Positions 42,449 to 54,751 of a stretch of DNA of 64,000 nucleotides are shown here, in pieces (within the stretch, counting starts at the first letter, position 1; each line of letters opens with the position of its first letter). Made by a program: the position numbers and the translations under genes. The notes under the pieces were generated by a model, which made no database searches, was not told the DNA's origin, and was given only the letters and a program-made list of their open reading frames with translations. Source of the stretch: Daphnia carinata (lineage: Eukaryota > Arthropoda > Branchiopoda > Diplostraca > Daphniidae); NCBI RefSeq assembly GCF_022539665.2, contig NC_081337.1, positions 3,448,679 to 3,512,678 on the forward strand, in the 5' to 3' direction.

Positions 42449-44085
42449 TCAAAATATCTCCAAATTAGGTCTAACATAATTATAAATAAAAGCAACCGTG
42501 GCAACACTTACACTAAGAGCAACAACTTTGACAGTCTGTGATTTTAAAGTTATTAAACGAGGCCAAGGAGTCCAGCGCTGTACCGATGCTTTCTTCTGAT
42601 TTCCTTGTAAAATCGCTTTCCGCTGTTCCATTCTCCTCTTGCGCTCCTCGTCCTCTTCTTTGATCCTGCGAATGCTACAAAAAAACTATGAAATTTAACA
42701 AAAATCTTGATAGGTTTCGATTTTTGCGCAATACTTTTCGGTGTGCATCTCTCTGATAGTTTTTTCCATGATATCTGGTGGATAAGTAATCATCAACTTC
42801 GCTGTTTCAGTCAAGAGAGTATCAAACGGCAAATTGTCGGGGATCTACAAAACGAAAACTTTATAGGATAATGGTCACCAATAACTAAATTAATCAAAGG
42901 TACATTGGAAAGCATTTGATGTAGGAGTGGCATTTCGCAAGGTGTCAAAAAAATATCGCTTGCCCTATGCAATACTACAACGGCAGACAGATACATCGAT
43001 GTCCAGGGGTGTGAAAAAATGAAGGCGTCGAACAATCGGGTGACAGTTTCGTAATCGTTAAGAACATGGCCGAACCAAGTGATCGTCCAAGGAAGGCAGA
43101 AAATTGTCCCTAGCTCAGACCTTAAGTTAAATCAAATAATCATGTTAAATTACTTCACACAACGAAGATATAAAAGAAACGATTAGTTTTACTGATTTAC
43201 AAGTATAAGATTGTTATTTTTTAAATACCTCATCAGATAGTTATATAAATCGCGATTTTCATTTCTTGACTAGTGCATACACCAAGTTTAGGATTTCCAT
43301 TGTTGGTTCCATATCTGGTCCCATGAACATCTTGAAATGTGACTGTGAAAGATGGCATAGCACATTGTAACTCTTCTCTTCACCCAGTACAAGCAGGAGA
43401 GTGATGGCAATATCATGAAAACCCTACACAAGAATAAGAAATTCATGGTAACTTTCATCACCAATTTGCAAGTGTGCACTGTAAACCTGGTAGTAATGTA
43501 AACCTTCATTTGCTATTAGCACTCCTATAATCAATTCTGTGACTTTTATTTGGAGGTCAGCTTGAATAGATTCATTAATACCTGAAGGATATAATTTGTT
43601 TTATATTAATACTGACGGAAAAGCAGAACTCTTATCTGCTACCTGGAGGGAACCGTTTTAGTATTCGTTTAACATCCAACACAACTTGGTTGTAATAGTG
43701 ATGATGCTTTATTTCTTCTGTGGAATTTCTTTCTAAGATGCCATCGCTTTGATCTACTAATGGCCATATATTATTCCGTAGAGTATCTATAAATCCCAGC
43801 ATAGAGGTTTAGATGTCAATCTAATTAAACATGTTTAATACCATTCATGAGGCCTCCAGGTGAAAAACAGACTTCTTTGAAAGAAGTGATATCACAGCAA
43901 TTTTCAAGTAACCTTTCGATTACTTTCTGTTTGTCGGTCTGACAAAAGGGTGCTGTATTGCAATCCATGAAATCGTTCAAATCGGCGAGGTCCAAATATT
44001 CTTCTGTGTCAGTGCTACTCGTGCTCTCTTTATCGTAGCTAAAGTCTTCGCCGCCATGACTTTGTTCCGGCACCACATTACTCAT
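42449..44085 (-). CDS. tbc1d20: TBC1D20-like Rab1 GAP, apparent frameshift
   Basis: TBC-domain GTPase-activating protein for Rab1, tail-anchored in the ER. Exons (5' to 3'): 43842-44085, 43643-43786, 43487-43581, 43229-43423, 42904-43120, 42735-42844, 42449-42674. Family features: VIERLLENCCDI; DTLRNNIWPL; HYYQGFHDIAITLL carrying the TBC YxQG-type motif; GTIFCLPWTITWFGH; and a C-terminal hydrophobic anchor (VVALSVSVATVAFIY) followed by a short luminal tail. The expected Arg finger region (IWPxV-type) is replaced by N-terminal DTLRNN. Exon 4 has an in-frame TGA at 43259-43261, and the downstream residues DLYNYLM are one base out of frame; total exon length is 1231, one more than a multiple of three. 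Without that base the protein would be about 409 residues, near the usual 403. Either an assembly or base error, or a real truncation. Confidence 0.85.
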
Positions 44086-44893
44086 TTCTAAATACAGGCA
44101 TTGACATTTGTTGATATTTATTTATTATGTTGTTGACAACAAGACTGATTTTCTACCCTTCAACTTCAACACTGCAATATACAAGAACTTTCTGGTTCCT
44201 CACATGATTGCTAGAGGACGTATAATTAATGTCTAAAATGGCCAGTAGATGGTTTCGCTTAGAACCATCTGGGGAGGGTAGTAAACAGCTAGAGAAGTGT
44301 GCCGGATTACCGCATTTTACGCGCTTTCGTCTGTAAATTCCTGCGGTTAATAACATGTAATTTGATTTTGATAGCACTTGTTAATGATATGAACTGCTCT
44401 ACGTGGATTATATAGGAATACACGACAAGATCTATACCTTCATTCATAGGGATGACCAAAGTGAAAGTTAATTATATAATAGATTTCTACATTATGAGTG
44501 GTGAAAGCTTCCCATTTGAGTCACACACCACCTGTTCGCGGGTATTGGCAATCGTGGAAAGAAATCTCTCACCACAAACTGGGCTATGTCATTTCAATTA
44601 ACTTACTTGAATTGAACTTACGTTCGGGTGGCTGTGTTTGTGTTTTGCTAAGAAAATATAAAACTGATTCCGCAACCTCGTTCTGCACATTATCCACTAA
44701 CATTTAGGTTTCCTGCACGGAAAATCCCGCACTTTAAAAAATCCATGATTTCTTATAGTTGTTAAAAAATTTAAGTCATGAAAGTGGAATGGGAATAAAC
44801 ATGTGTAACCCATCCAATAAATAACGTGTAATCGTAGGCCTATAAAGGAAAGAATATTAAAAATTGCTGGCAAAAAGAACATTGGCAATAAAT

Positions 44894-47800
44894 ATGAATC
44901 AGTTTGGCTTTCCTAGAATGTTTCAACAACTTTGGGAGTTACTTTATACTTTACTTACCTATCAAGCTGACCCAGGTTTCAATGATGATTTGCTAGAAGT
45001 GCTCTTTGAAGATGATGGATCTCATTATGAAACCCAGAGAATCAGTGGCATGGTGACCAAACTTCATGAGAACCAGTCCTTAGCAATAATTAATCATGAC
45101 ATTTACATGGACTTGTCAATTCCTGTCCCAGGCGGAAAGAAGCTCCGCCTAAATGATTTTGTTGTGGCTATGGTGAAAAGGCGTAGTGAAGATGATGCGT
45201 GGAGAGTAGAAAGAGTTGAAATACTTGAAAGAACCAATGCATGGCAAAGCAAAAATGATACAGAAGATTTTGAAGAATCACCTGATATGCCATCCCAACA
45301 AAATCATGGTCATACTGATTCAAGCATAGAACACTGTCGGTTCAAAACAGTTGTTGGACAGGTCACAGGAGTTTCTACCAAACTGATTATTAACAATGGA
45401 GAATTTGAACTTTCTCAAGGTAGTGCCAATGGCATCAACTATGTTGTTGGAGATTGGCTGACAATGAAGATCCTCTTTGATCCTGAAGAACCAGACAAAA
45501 AAGTCATATGTACAGCTGCAGAACCTTTACGTAAATGGAAATTTGAAGGCAGAATCAATGTTTTTGAAGAAGAGAAAGGAATTATTGATAATGATATTTT
45601 CTTCAGTTTGGCAGTATGCATGAGCGGGTACATCACTATTGGTTGTGTGAACATCTTGTTCTTCAAATGAAATGTATGCTTATTCTAGGTACGACCCTCA
45701 ACTGAAAGATTTCGTTCACGTTACCGCTATCGAAAGCAACGCAGGCGGTGCAGATTTCATGTGGCGCGCTATTTCAGTCATCCCTGCTTCCAACAGGGGA
45801 CGTGGAACAAAAAATGTTAATTTGTCTTCAACCCGAATTAATCTCAAAGACGCACCTGAAATTTCTGTTGAGAAAGAAAAAAATTTTGGTATTGTACAAA
45901 TAGGATCTGAAAATGAAATACGTATCGAAGTCACCAATATGGACTTGATGGAGCACACATTGTTAAATGCCAAATTCCTCAACTTGCGAAGCAATTTCGA
46001 GATACCCAATCAAATTTTCCCCGTCATCATACCTATCAATGGAAAAATCTTCGTTGAAATATTCTTCAAGTAAAAAACCAAATACTTCTAATTTGTACAT
46101 GATCTAATTCTGCTTTTCTGAAGGGCTACCACTATGGGAAAAGTGGATGATGTCGTCGAATTTGACTTCGGGAAATTCGTTGTTGAACGAAGTTTAAGCG
46201 CAGAAGTACGAGGAGTAGAATCGCTTCCTGGTGAGAGTTCTGCGATACCGTTTCTTACACGCTTTAAGCAGCGTCAGCAGATCAGTCGTCGGCAAGTTAT
46301 GGAGGATGAATCCCATCGTGACTCAAACTGGGTAATGAAAGGTGTTCGCCCTTTCAAACCACCGCCATTTACCACCCTAAGATTGGCTTCGTACCCAGTT
46401 CCTCGCTCTTTGTGGCAAACTATTCAACAGAAATTAGATTTAGTTGGAAGTAATCCATCGCTGGGTGATATGCTACAACCGAAAAACTATTGCACTAAGT
46501 TTCAGACACTCCTGCATTTGGAAGAAATTGAAACAACAGTCCGTTTGCGAGAGTACGACATTGATAGAGCTTCATTAAAACCTATGGGTCCTTACCTGGC
46601 TTTAGAAGTCGCAGGACTAGCAGAAAAAAGGCCATCACTTATTGCAGGTATAATTCATCTTTCTAGACTTTGAAGATGTTGTTGGTAATGTAGTAATTCT
46701 TTAGGCGATGGAGTCATGCTATCCAATCCATGGGGAGGAGGAGGTTTGAGTTACGAAGGGTTTGTTCACGCCACATTCAAGTCGGAAGCACTACTCCAGT
46801 TCCATCCAGATTTTCATCAAAAATATGACGGAGAGGATTATGCAGTACGCTTTTTGTTCAACAGAACAACAATGCGACGCTATCACACTGCCGTAGAAAC
46901 GTCAGCAAAACATCCTGGATATAAAATTCTCTTTCCAAGCGATCCAGAAATTCGACCACCACAGTTCAACTTGAATTACCTATCGCAGAAGAAAACTTCT
47001 GTTGCGGATCGCCTGTTCCAAATGAAGTCGGAAGAAAACAGAATCAAGTGGATAAATCATCGTTTGAACTGTGAACAGCGTCGTGCCGTCCTCCGTATTT
47101 TAGAGGGAGTTCATCGCCCTATTCCGTACATCATTTACGGTCCTCCTGGTACAGGCAAAACGGTGACAGTAGTCGAAGCAATCTTACAGGTGTTCCTGTT
47201 GTGTCCACGCAGCCGAATCCTCGTTGCAACACCTTCAAATAGCTCGGCTGATCTAATTGCTCACAGACTGCATGAGAGCGGCCGAGTGGGCGTTGGAGAG
47301 ATGGTTCGATTGAACGCCTTTAGCCGCAATACGGACATGATACCTGATTCCATACAAGCCTATTGCATGACGTGTGAAGACCTGCAGAAGGCCATTCGTC
47401 ATCGTATTCTAGTCACCACTTGCACAACGTCTGGGAAGATGTACACAATGTGTCTTCAAGTTGGCCACTTCACACACCTCTTCATCGATGAAGCTGGGCA
47501 GGCCACGGAACCGGAAAGTTTAGTCTCCGTCGGCCTAATTCGCTGCGATTCTAATCCGGGCCAGATTGTCCTAGCGGGAGACCCTAAACAATTAGGACCA
47601 GTATTATTGAGTCAATATGCCTCTACCTACGGATTAAGCATTTCTTTGCTAGAAAGATTGTCGAATAATCCGCTTTATTCGCGTAACAAAGCCTACGCAG
47701 ACAGTGGCTATTATAATCCCAATCTACTTACCAAATTAGTCCGTAATTATCGATCTCATCCATCGCTCTTGACTTTGCCTTCTTTTATGTTCTACGAAGA

Positions 47801-48368
47801 TGAGCTTGTGTCTTGTGCGTCTGTCGAAACTGCGGAGAAAATGGCCAATTTTAGCTGGTTGCCGAAACCTGGAATTCCTTTACTTTTCCATGGCATCCGC
47901 GGTGAAAATTATCAAGAGGCTGACAGTCCTTCGTGGTGTAATCCGGCTGAAGTCTATCACGTTATTCGATACTTGCAGCTTCTTCTAAATGCCAAAGTGA
48001 ACCCAGATAACGTTGGAGTTATCACCCCCTATCGGAAACAGGTGGAAAAAATCCGTGAGTTCATCAAGTCCAACGATTTGTTTCCTTTCAAAGTGGGCTC
48101 AGTTGAAGAGTTTCAAGGCCAGGAACGGGACGTCATTATTGTTAGCACAGTTCGTTCGCACGAATACTATCTTGAACAAGATGTAATCCAGCACTTGGGT
48201 TTTCTTCGTAGTCCCAAACGATTCAACGTCACTGTCACTCGTGCTAAATCTCTGTTAATCGTCATTGGAAATCCACATCTTCTCGTTCACGACGAATATT
48301 GGGGCCCATTCCTGAAACATTGTGCTCAAATTGGCGCCTACACAGGCTGTGATCTGCCAGATTTGTAA
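44894..48368 (+). CDS. armi: armitage / MOV10L1-type SF1 RNA helicase
   Basis: Upf1-like superfamily 1 helicase; Armi/MOV10L1 feeds piRNA precursors into phased processing at the mitochondrial surface, while MOV10 is the general paralogue. Exons 44894-45627, 45689-46069, 46124-46647 and 46705-48368 give 1100 residues. Helicase motifs: I GPPGTGKT (near residue 692), II DEAGQA (near 808), III GDPKQLGP, IV-like YRSHPSLL, V EFQGQERDVIIVSTVRS and VI VTVTRAKSLLIVIG. The N-terminal part has two beta-rich segments (GMVTKLHENQSLAI and GQVTGVSTKLII) and GIVQIGSENEIRIEVTN, features of MOV10L1/Armi more than MOV10. The start at 44894 is the first ATG of the open frame. Divergent from TBC1D20, tail-to-tail with FKBP8. 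Confidence 0.9.
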
Positions 48369-48388
48369 ACATAAATTTTGCTACCTTT

Positions 48389-48394
48389 AATAAA
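48389..48394 (+). terminator. armi: poly(A) signal AATAAA of armi
   Basis: Canonical hexamer 21 bp after the armi stop codon. Confidence 0.7.
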
Positions 48395-48474
48395 AAGAAA
48401 TTTTTTCGGTTAACGTTAAGGAAAAGTTGTTATTTCCTGTAATTTGTCAGGCTGAATTTTTTTTAAGGAAGGCA

Positions 48475-48480
48475 TTTATT
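48475..48480 (-). terminator. poly(A) signal AATAAA of FKBP8
   Basis: Minus-strand AATAAA about 190 bp beyond the FKBP8 stop; 80 bp separate it from the opposing armi signal. Confidence 0.6.
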
Positions 48481-48669
48481 ACTTATCGCAAAAAAAACTT
48501 ATGATTGCAGCCACCTAAAATTACGAACCAAGGTAACGGAATGTTTCCATTCAACTGATTGACGAATTTCTTGTAGCTTTTAAAGTTAAACCGGTCATTG
48601 GGCCTTGAAGTTTCAAAGGAATTTCAATATTTGATCAGTACCTTACACCGTGAGCCACTAACAAAATGC

Positions 48670-50335
48670 CTAGAATAGCTTGAAACGGTACGTAACGTAA
48701 CTTGCTACTACTGCAGTTACTGCTCCAATCATCAATGTCCATGGCACCTTTTAAATGTAAATTAATGAATATGAAAGAAGAAAAAAATTTTCAATTTCAA
48801 CTGACCGTCAGCTTAACCTTGGGTTTGCCTTGTGAAGTTTTAGGAGCGGGAGTAGAATTAAGATTAAACATTTTTTTATACAGAGATTTCTCCTTTTGGA
48901 CTTCTAGCTTCTGTTTTGCTTGCAAACGCATCAGATCTTGCTGAACGATTTTATTGGAGGGATCGAGATGCAGAGCCCTCTCTAACAGAGCTATTCCTTC
49001 GTTCATTTTACCCATGGCTGTTACAATCTACGATGAAAAGTTCAAATATTAAACGGGCTCATCATTTCCATTATTATGGGGGTTTTCATTTTCGACATAC
49101 CTTCGATTTACGGTAAATGGCTTTGACGTTGTCCTTCTGGCATCGCAATACGTTGTCCACAGATTTCAGAGCTGCATCATAAGCTTCGATTTTCATTTGT
49201 GCTGCTGCCATGTTATTATAAACTTTAAGCCGATCATCCAAGATTTCTTGCAATTTATCTGGCGAATCCTGGAAACATAATAAAAAATTATGTCCAACTA
49301 TTTGAGGATGATTTGCGAGAACACTAGTACCGTTTCTGTTTCGTTTTCCGTGTCTAGATAATCCAAAGCTCTTCGATAACACTGAATAGATGAAGTGAAG
49401 TCACCTCGACTATACCACCAATTACCCCGTTCACGTTTGGCATTTCTAGAGTAAAGGGATGCTCTAATAAGCTGTTAACACGGAAATGCGTAAGGTCGCC
49501 TACCCTATCCGGAGTCTTTCATCGATGTTGACCAATTCTAAATCCTCCTCCTTGGAAATTTCCAAAAGTTCGATAGTGTAGAGAATTGTTGCATCTGGCG
49601 GGATATCTTTTCCATTGCCGAGACTGCCATACGCAAATCGAGGTGCAACCTCTATTTGACTGATTTCTCCACAGTCCATTAGAGCGACGATTAGATCGAT
49701 ACCTTGGATAACCTAAATACAATATGCATGAGTTGGTGATTTTCTCCTGCATCTTATCTGGCCACCGCTACAATCTTACCTCCAAATCTCCAAGTTGGAA
49801 TGAAAATTTATCTTTAACGTCAACAACTGTTCCATCTGCAAGTTCTCCAGATATTTTGATCGTGCAAATTTCACTAGTAACTGGTCTGGTGTTTGGTGTT
49901 CCCTTTTTTATGGTCTAAAACAGATGTGTATTATTAGCTTACTCTAAGTTTTAAGAGCAGTAGAAACAAAAAAATTAATGACATAGAACTCACCTTCTTT
50001 TTCAATTGGCCACTGCCAAGAACATCAGCCCAAGCACCTTCTATTATCGATTGCTCTTCACCACTAGTTCCATCCGCAGTCTCAAGAGTTTGTATCTTTT
50101 CTTCAGGCTCTTCGTGCATGCTTGGGTCCGGAACTTTTATTTTTTGGCTATCTTCATGATCTTCTGTCTTACCACCATCCTGATCTAAATACGTATAAAC
50201 GACACGTCATTCCGACAAAAATCACAAGAATGTTTTAAGAAAAATCTACTCAGCAAAACTCTTTTATAAAAACTCAAATAAACCTTTAGTCTCTTCTTTA
50301 ATAGATTCTTTGGTTTTTTCGATCGATTCTTCCAT
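48670..50335 (-). CDS. FKBP8: FKBP8-like membrane-anchored immunophilin
   Basis: FKBP8 is a non-canonical FKBP of the mitochondrial outer membrane and ER that binds Hsp90 and regulates apoptosis and mitophagy. Exons (5' to 3'): 50284-50335, 49994-50184, 49780-49914, 49504-49712, 49331-49445, 49101-49268, 48806-49027, 48670-48747; 389 residues. Order: acidic N-terminus, FKBP domain ([35 protein letters not shown]), three TPR-like repeats ([48 protein letters not shown]), then a C-terminal membrane anchor ([16 protein letters not shown]) with basic end. The Trp that forms the base of the active site in FKBP12 (VIxGW) is Ile here, as non-aromatic residues are in FKBP8, so prolyl isomerase activity may be weak. 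The TM tail argues against FKBP4/5/6. Confidence 0.9.
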
Positions 50336-50842
50336 GATAAAATATAAACACTTTGACAGGGAAACCGAGTGTTCTAGAAGAGTATTTGATACCAGTTACC
50401 ACAACGATCAGTTTCAATATTGACAGCGTAACAAGCAGACGACGCAAGATTGACCGCACACACGGATACGTACGTGCCATATTTTGAAATTGCGCATAGC
50501 TGACCAGTACTTAACTTTTAAATTTCAACGAATAAAAATTTTAGGAAATTGTAACAAAAACAAAAAGATTATCCTACATTCTCAAGAAATATTACTTCAT
50601 ACTACGTGGCATTGGCATCTTAGCATGAACGATGCAGCCTGCAGTACCGGCATCAGTCCGAGACGTCTGCATGACGTTTAGCGCCAAAAAATGACTTGTT
50701 GCCCACATGAGCCCTAAGCTAAGGTAGCGAATAAATAGCGACACAAATATTTATTGTGGTTCAGATAACGGCTAGTTGAGTTTGATTTCAAAGATATGTA
50801 TTCAGCTCTCGTACGAATTCAATGAGGAACTTTCACTTTTTT
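50336..50842. other. intergenic FKBP8 to UGT array
   Basis: About 500 bp; contains the FKBP8 5' flank and the downstream flank of the first UGT, with a minus-strand AATAAA at 50750-50755. An open frame at 50298-50480 (minus) overlaps the FKBP8 start out of frame and is not credible. Confidence 0.5.
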
Positions 50843-52587
50843 CTATTCTTGTTTGTTCTTCACATCTCTAGCTGTTACCTTGTTTTTCGACGAGCAGCTG
50901 CAGTTTCGAAAACAAAGTAAAACTAAAACAAGTGGAGTTATCCCAACAAGAATCAAGAGTAGATATACATCGATCAGCGACCGCTGGTAAGGTGCCAATT
51001 CGCGCGATCCTAATCGCAAATGGTCAACTGATCCATTATGACGGATCACATACTCGGTCCAGAAAGCAGCTCTTTCTAGTGGCGTTTCCATCTGATCACG
51101 CAAAAGGCCAGACAGCCTTACGGCAGCATCTGAAAAGCTTCAATCAAAAAGTGTTATGTAAAAAAAAACAGTTAGAAGAAAGCTGCCATTTGTTCCTTTC
51201 TAAAATCACGTAAAAGATTAAATACCTTTTATTGAAGAGCAGATGCTGAATTGCGGTATTTAAAGTATTTTCGTTGATTTCCTTCCATTGTAACTGCAAG
51301 GCGTAACCATCATTGACAGCCCGTCGCAGGTTAAGAAACTGATCGATGCCAAAAGGTATTCCTAGCATGGGAACACCGTGATAAATGGCTTCTTGTAAAC
51401 TGTTTAGACCACCGTGAGTAATGAAAGCACGACATCCAGGATGTCCTGTTTGCCAAAGAAAAATTATTTCCCATTATAACTCTTGCAAAGCAATTAAATC
51501 GTCGTTTTTTACCCAATAGATCTTGTTGTGGTAGCCAAGGAATGGCAAGAACATTGGCAGGCAAATCTGACCTGATTTTTCCTTTCCATTGCCAAATTAC
51601 TCGTAAAGGCAAACGGGAAAAAATCCGAATGAACGATTGGAGAAGATATTCAGGCATATCTTCCATATTTTGAAGACTTCCGATGCTAAAAAGCAAGAAG
51701 CCGTCAGCCCCAGATACAAAATTTTCCAAGTTATTCGGCAATGGCTTGGGAGATCGACAGTGAATACCGCCCACTTCGATGACTTGAGGCGGTAAGGAAC
51801 GAGGATAAGAAAAACTCGGATGACTGTTGGTAAGAACCACTGTCACGTTTCTAATTATTTCATCAAGTTCAGCATAACAAGGCATGCCCTTCTCTTTAAC
51901 AATCGAAGGAATTATAGATCCTTCATACCATTGCTGAAACACCAGAATCATATTGGTAGCAAGAGTGTTGATGATTCTCTGCCAGAGATTCATCATATTA
52001 GTGTAAGGAGAAAAGACAAGTGGTACGTAACTAGTATGTTCATCATCTCCCAAAATAGTAGCCATTCCTGGGAATAACGTATTTGGGCTGAATACAATTA
52101 ATGGAGCCTTAAAATGCCAAGCTAAAGGAGCACTTGACATGAGTAATACCTGAGAGGCAATAACTAGATCGAATGTATCTTTAGCAAGCATTTGTTGAAC
52201 TTTTGGGTTATCGTAAAGTACATTCGTAACCTTGGGTGGATATTCTGATTGCGTGCGAAGCAGTTGGCTTGTCAAACCCCAATTACCCCAGTTCCAACTT
52301 GATGAAAGTAAACTGTCAAACACGTTCGGATAGTGCGACATGTTCAGGCATAATTGTTCTAGAACGATTTCTCGAACGTTATCCAGGTTCATAAAATCGG
52401 CCGTCATGTAATTAGTGATAACAGTAATATTATGTCCTCGAGTCACTAGTTCTTGCACCAAAGGCACGTACATGTTCTTGTGGCTTTTTGTGCCAAATGG
52501 GACCGATACGAGAATACTAGATCCTTCAATCGACGAGGCCACAGCCATCACAATTAAAAAGGAAATTGATGCTGATTTCACCACCAT
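50843..52587 (-). CDS. UDP-glycosyltransferase A
   Basis: Type I ER membrane enzyme that transfers a sugar from a UDP-sugar to small lipophilic acceptors (detoxification, hormone inactivation). Exons 51513-52587, 51226-51445 and 50843-51137 give 529 residues. Signal peptide near residues 1-25, catalytic-His block GTKSHKNMYVP (His36), nucleotide-sugar signature region from VIWQWKG through WLPQQDLLG to FITHGGLNSLQEAIYHGVP and GIDQFLN, and a C-terminal membrane span (LLLILVGITPLVLVLLCF) with a short tail. The ATG at 52587 is preferred to an upstream in-frame TTG. The tail ends VKNKQE and lacks a strict KKxx ER-retrieval signal, unlike its two neighbours. The Asp that pairs with the catalytic His in vertebrate UGTs aligns with Ser. 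Confidence 0.92.
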
Positions 52588-54751
52588 GTCTTTCAAAATA
52601 AGAACACTACTCGATCAAGTTTGACAAACTACTACTGCTCTTTGGCCTTGCAAAGAGTTTTTCGCGAAAAAAAAAACGACCAGCATTTATCTACTAGACC
52701 CCGGGCTATTCCAACTAATTTTTTTCAGAAAATATTGTACTCAATTTTCAGAACCATCTTTTTTAAATTTTTTGGAATCATCTGGTAAACAGTTCTACAG
52801 GGACCCTAAAATTTCCAGCGTTTCAAAATTCCCATTATTGATGCTTAAATGTTGCAATTCGATTCCTGTTCCATATGCAAGTCATTAACACTGGGGGTGG
52901 TTTAAAACTTTTTTTTTTTTAACACATTGTTCTTTACTATCTCTGACCTATTGTCACTTTATGTGTGCCATAAAATTACTTGTCCATCGAGAGAATACGA
53001 AATGTCCATAGAAGGTATGACACCGTACCATAAAAAGACAAGTTTTACTGGAAAGAAAAAGGGGGGTACGATGTTTGTGTTTTCCTTTCTGCTTATCCCA
53101 TTGTGGCATTTTCGTTTTGTGGCAACATACCACACACGTTATCTTTCTCTCCTTTTTTAGACGTATACAGAACATACCGAGTATGCCGATCGCTTTTTCT
53201 TGTTTCATGAACGGTAAATCAGTACATTCACCCAGAGGGGCAACATGATCTACGTGCTCAAGTATAATACAATATCTGTTCTGTAAAGGGTTCTAAGAAT
53301 TTACGCGGAACAAAAAGATTGAAAGGTTGACGCCTCACGTGAATGTGAAAGTGAAACTAACGGTATTTTAGAGGAACGGGTACAGCCAGAAATTTCGTTA
53401 TTTGATTTTGTGCTATTGCAAAATCATTAGCATGAAGATGGCTCTTTGATACCTATAGTAACTCTTAAATATTATTAGCACGAAAAAAGAGAATGGACCA
53501 TTTTAGAACTAAATTAGCAATAAAATCAATATACTTAAAAGGTAGGAATCGAAAGGGAGTCATAGACGAAATGTAAATTAGGGAGATAAAGATGCAAAAT
53601 ATTGACCGCATAACCAAACAATACGAGGGCGGATTTGTTTGTACAATGCATTCCCACGCCCTGAATCGTGAATATTAATATGCGATAAGGCCAAATTTTA
53701 CACGCACCGCCAATTTTTTATACAAATCACGGCGATGGTAGTAACATTGATACGTCGAATAACTTTCGCGAGTCATACACGGAATGCCTTTTTTCGTGTG
53801 GGATGCTAATTGTTACGCCATTGAGATTATCTAAATATGGATGCTTGGGAAAGAAGAAAAATTGCCCAGCTCTAAAGGAAGAAAAAGTGGCCGCGTGAAT
53901 TAGATTGCGAGGATAAGGGTTTTAGCGTAGTACGGGGCGGTGTTAACTCGGCCATGAAAGTGCCTTCAGCGGTGCATGTAACAAAAATCAGCATATTACC
54001 TTATAGATGGAAGACTGGTGACTATTTTCGGGTCCTATGTGAACAACACCTTTCTTTTCTTTGATGAATGGATAACGAAACGCACGGTGATCACAAATCT
54101 TTTCAAATTTTCTATCGTGACATTCACGTTGTCCATTTTTCAAGCATTGTGTTTTTCTTCAACTCTGTCTTTTAGTCAATAAAAGACTTCAAGTCCAGAC
54201 TTCCTTCTCACGAATTCACGACTGGTCACCCTTGACTTACATAATTTCCTTTGTAAAGAAAAGAATTCTTACGCTCAAAATTATTTTCCCATTATTGTTT
54301 GATGTAGAATGAATTGTGCAGCGGAACAAGTTTGGTAACCTGAAAATAAGAGTTCATTCATGCAAACGCGTTCCACTAGTGCTTCCATTTTTTCTCCTTT
54401 CCCTCAGCCGTCTGCTAAATTCGGTGCCGTCATTATGTTAATTCGTCGTTCTGTTTTCAGTCTGCTCTATTACTGCTGTCACGCTGTACATAACTGACTC
54501 CAGACGATAATGACCAAAGGGTTGCTCTACTTCGATGCGACCTCAATATTTGATTTACACAATCGTCCAGTAAATAACTGCCACAAGAGAGCAAATTATA
54601 AAAACCTCGAATCGCTTTGTTGGGCTAAAGTGCCATCAGAGCGATAAAAGTGTTCCTTTTTATCAGAAACCACGAATTTTCATTTTAAAAATATGTTTTC
54701 ATGTAGGTTTAAATGTTTTATACCTTATTGAGGTTGCATAGTGATACATAG
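52588..54751. other. 2.2-kb intergenic gap within UGT array
   Basis: No gene or repeat recognised; AT-rich unique-looking sequence containing the 5' flank of UGT A and the 3' flank of UGT B. The overlapping open frames at 52927-53208 lack homology and splice context. No UGT relic was seen in this gap. Confidence 0.5.

Noticed and set aside
43487-44085. TBC1D20 as a pseudogene
   Set aside because: Only one base is at odds; splice sites, phases and conserved residues are otherwise intact, so a sequence error or single allele is more likely than gene death.
44153-44377. 74-codon minus-strand frame upstream of TBC1D20
   Set aside because: No homology; it lies in the 5' flank and its frame does not connect to the TBC1D20 start.
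52927-53208. Overlapping plus and minus frames in the UGT gap
   Set aside because: Both are short, lack homology and overlap each other; no UGT similarity was visible in the gap.
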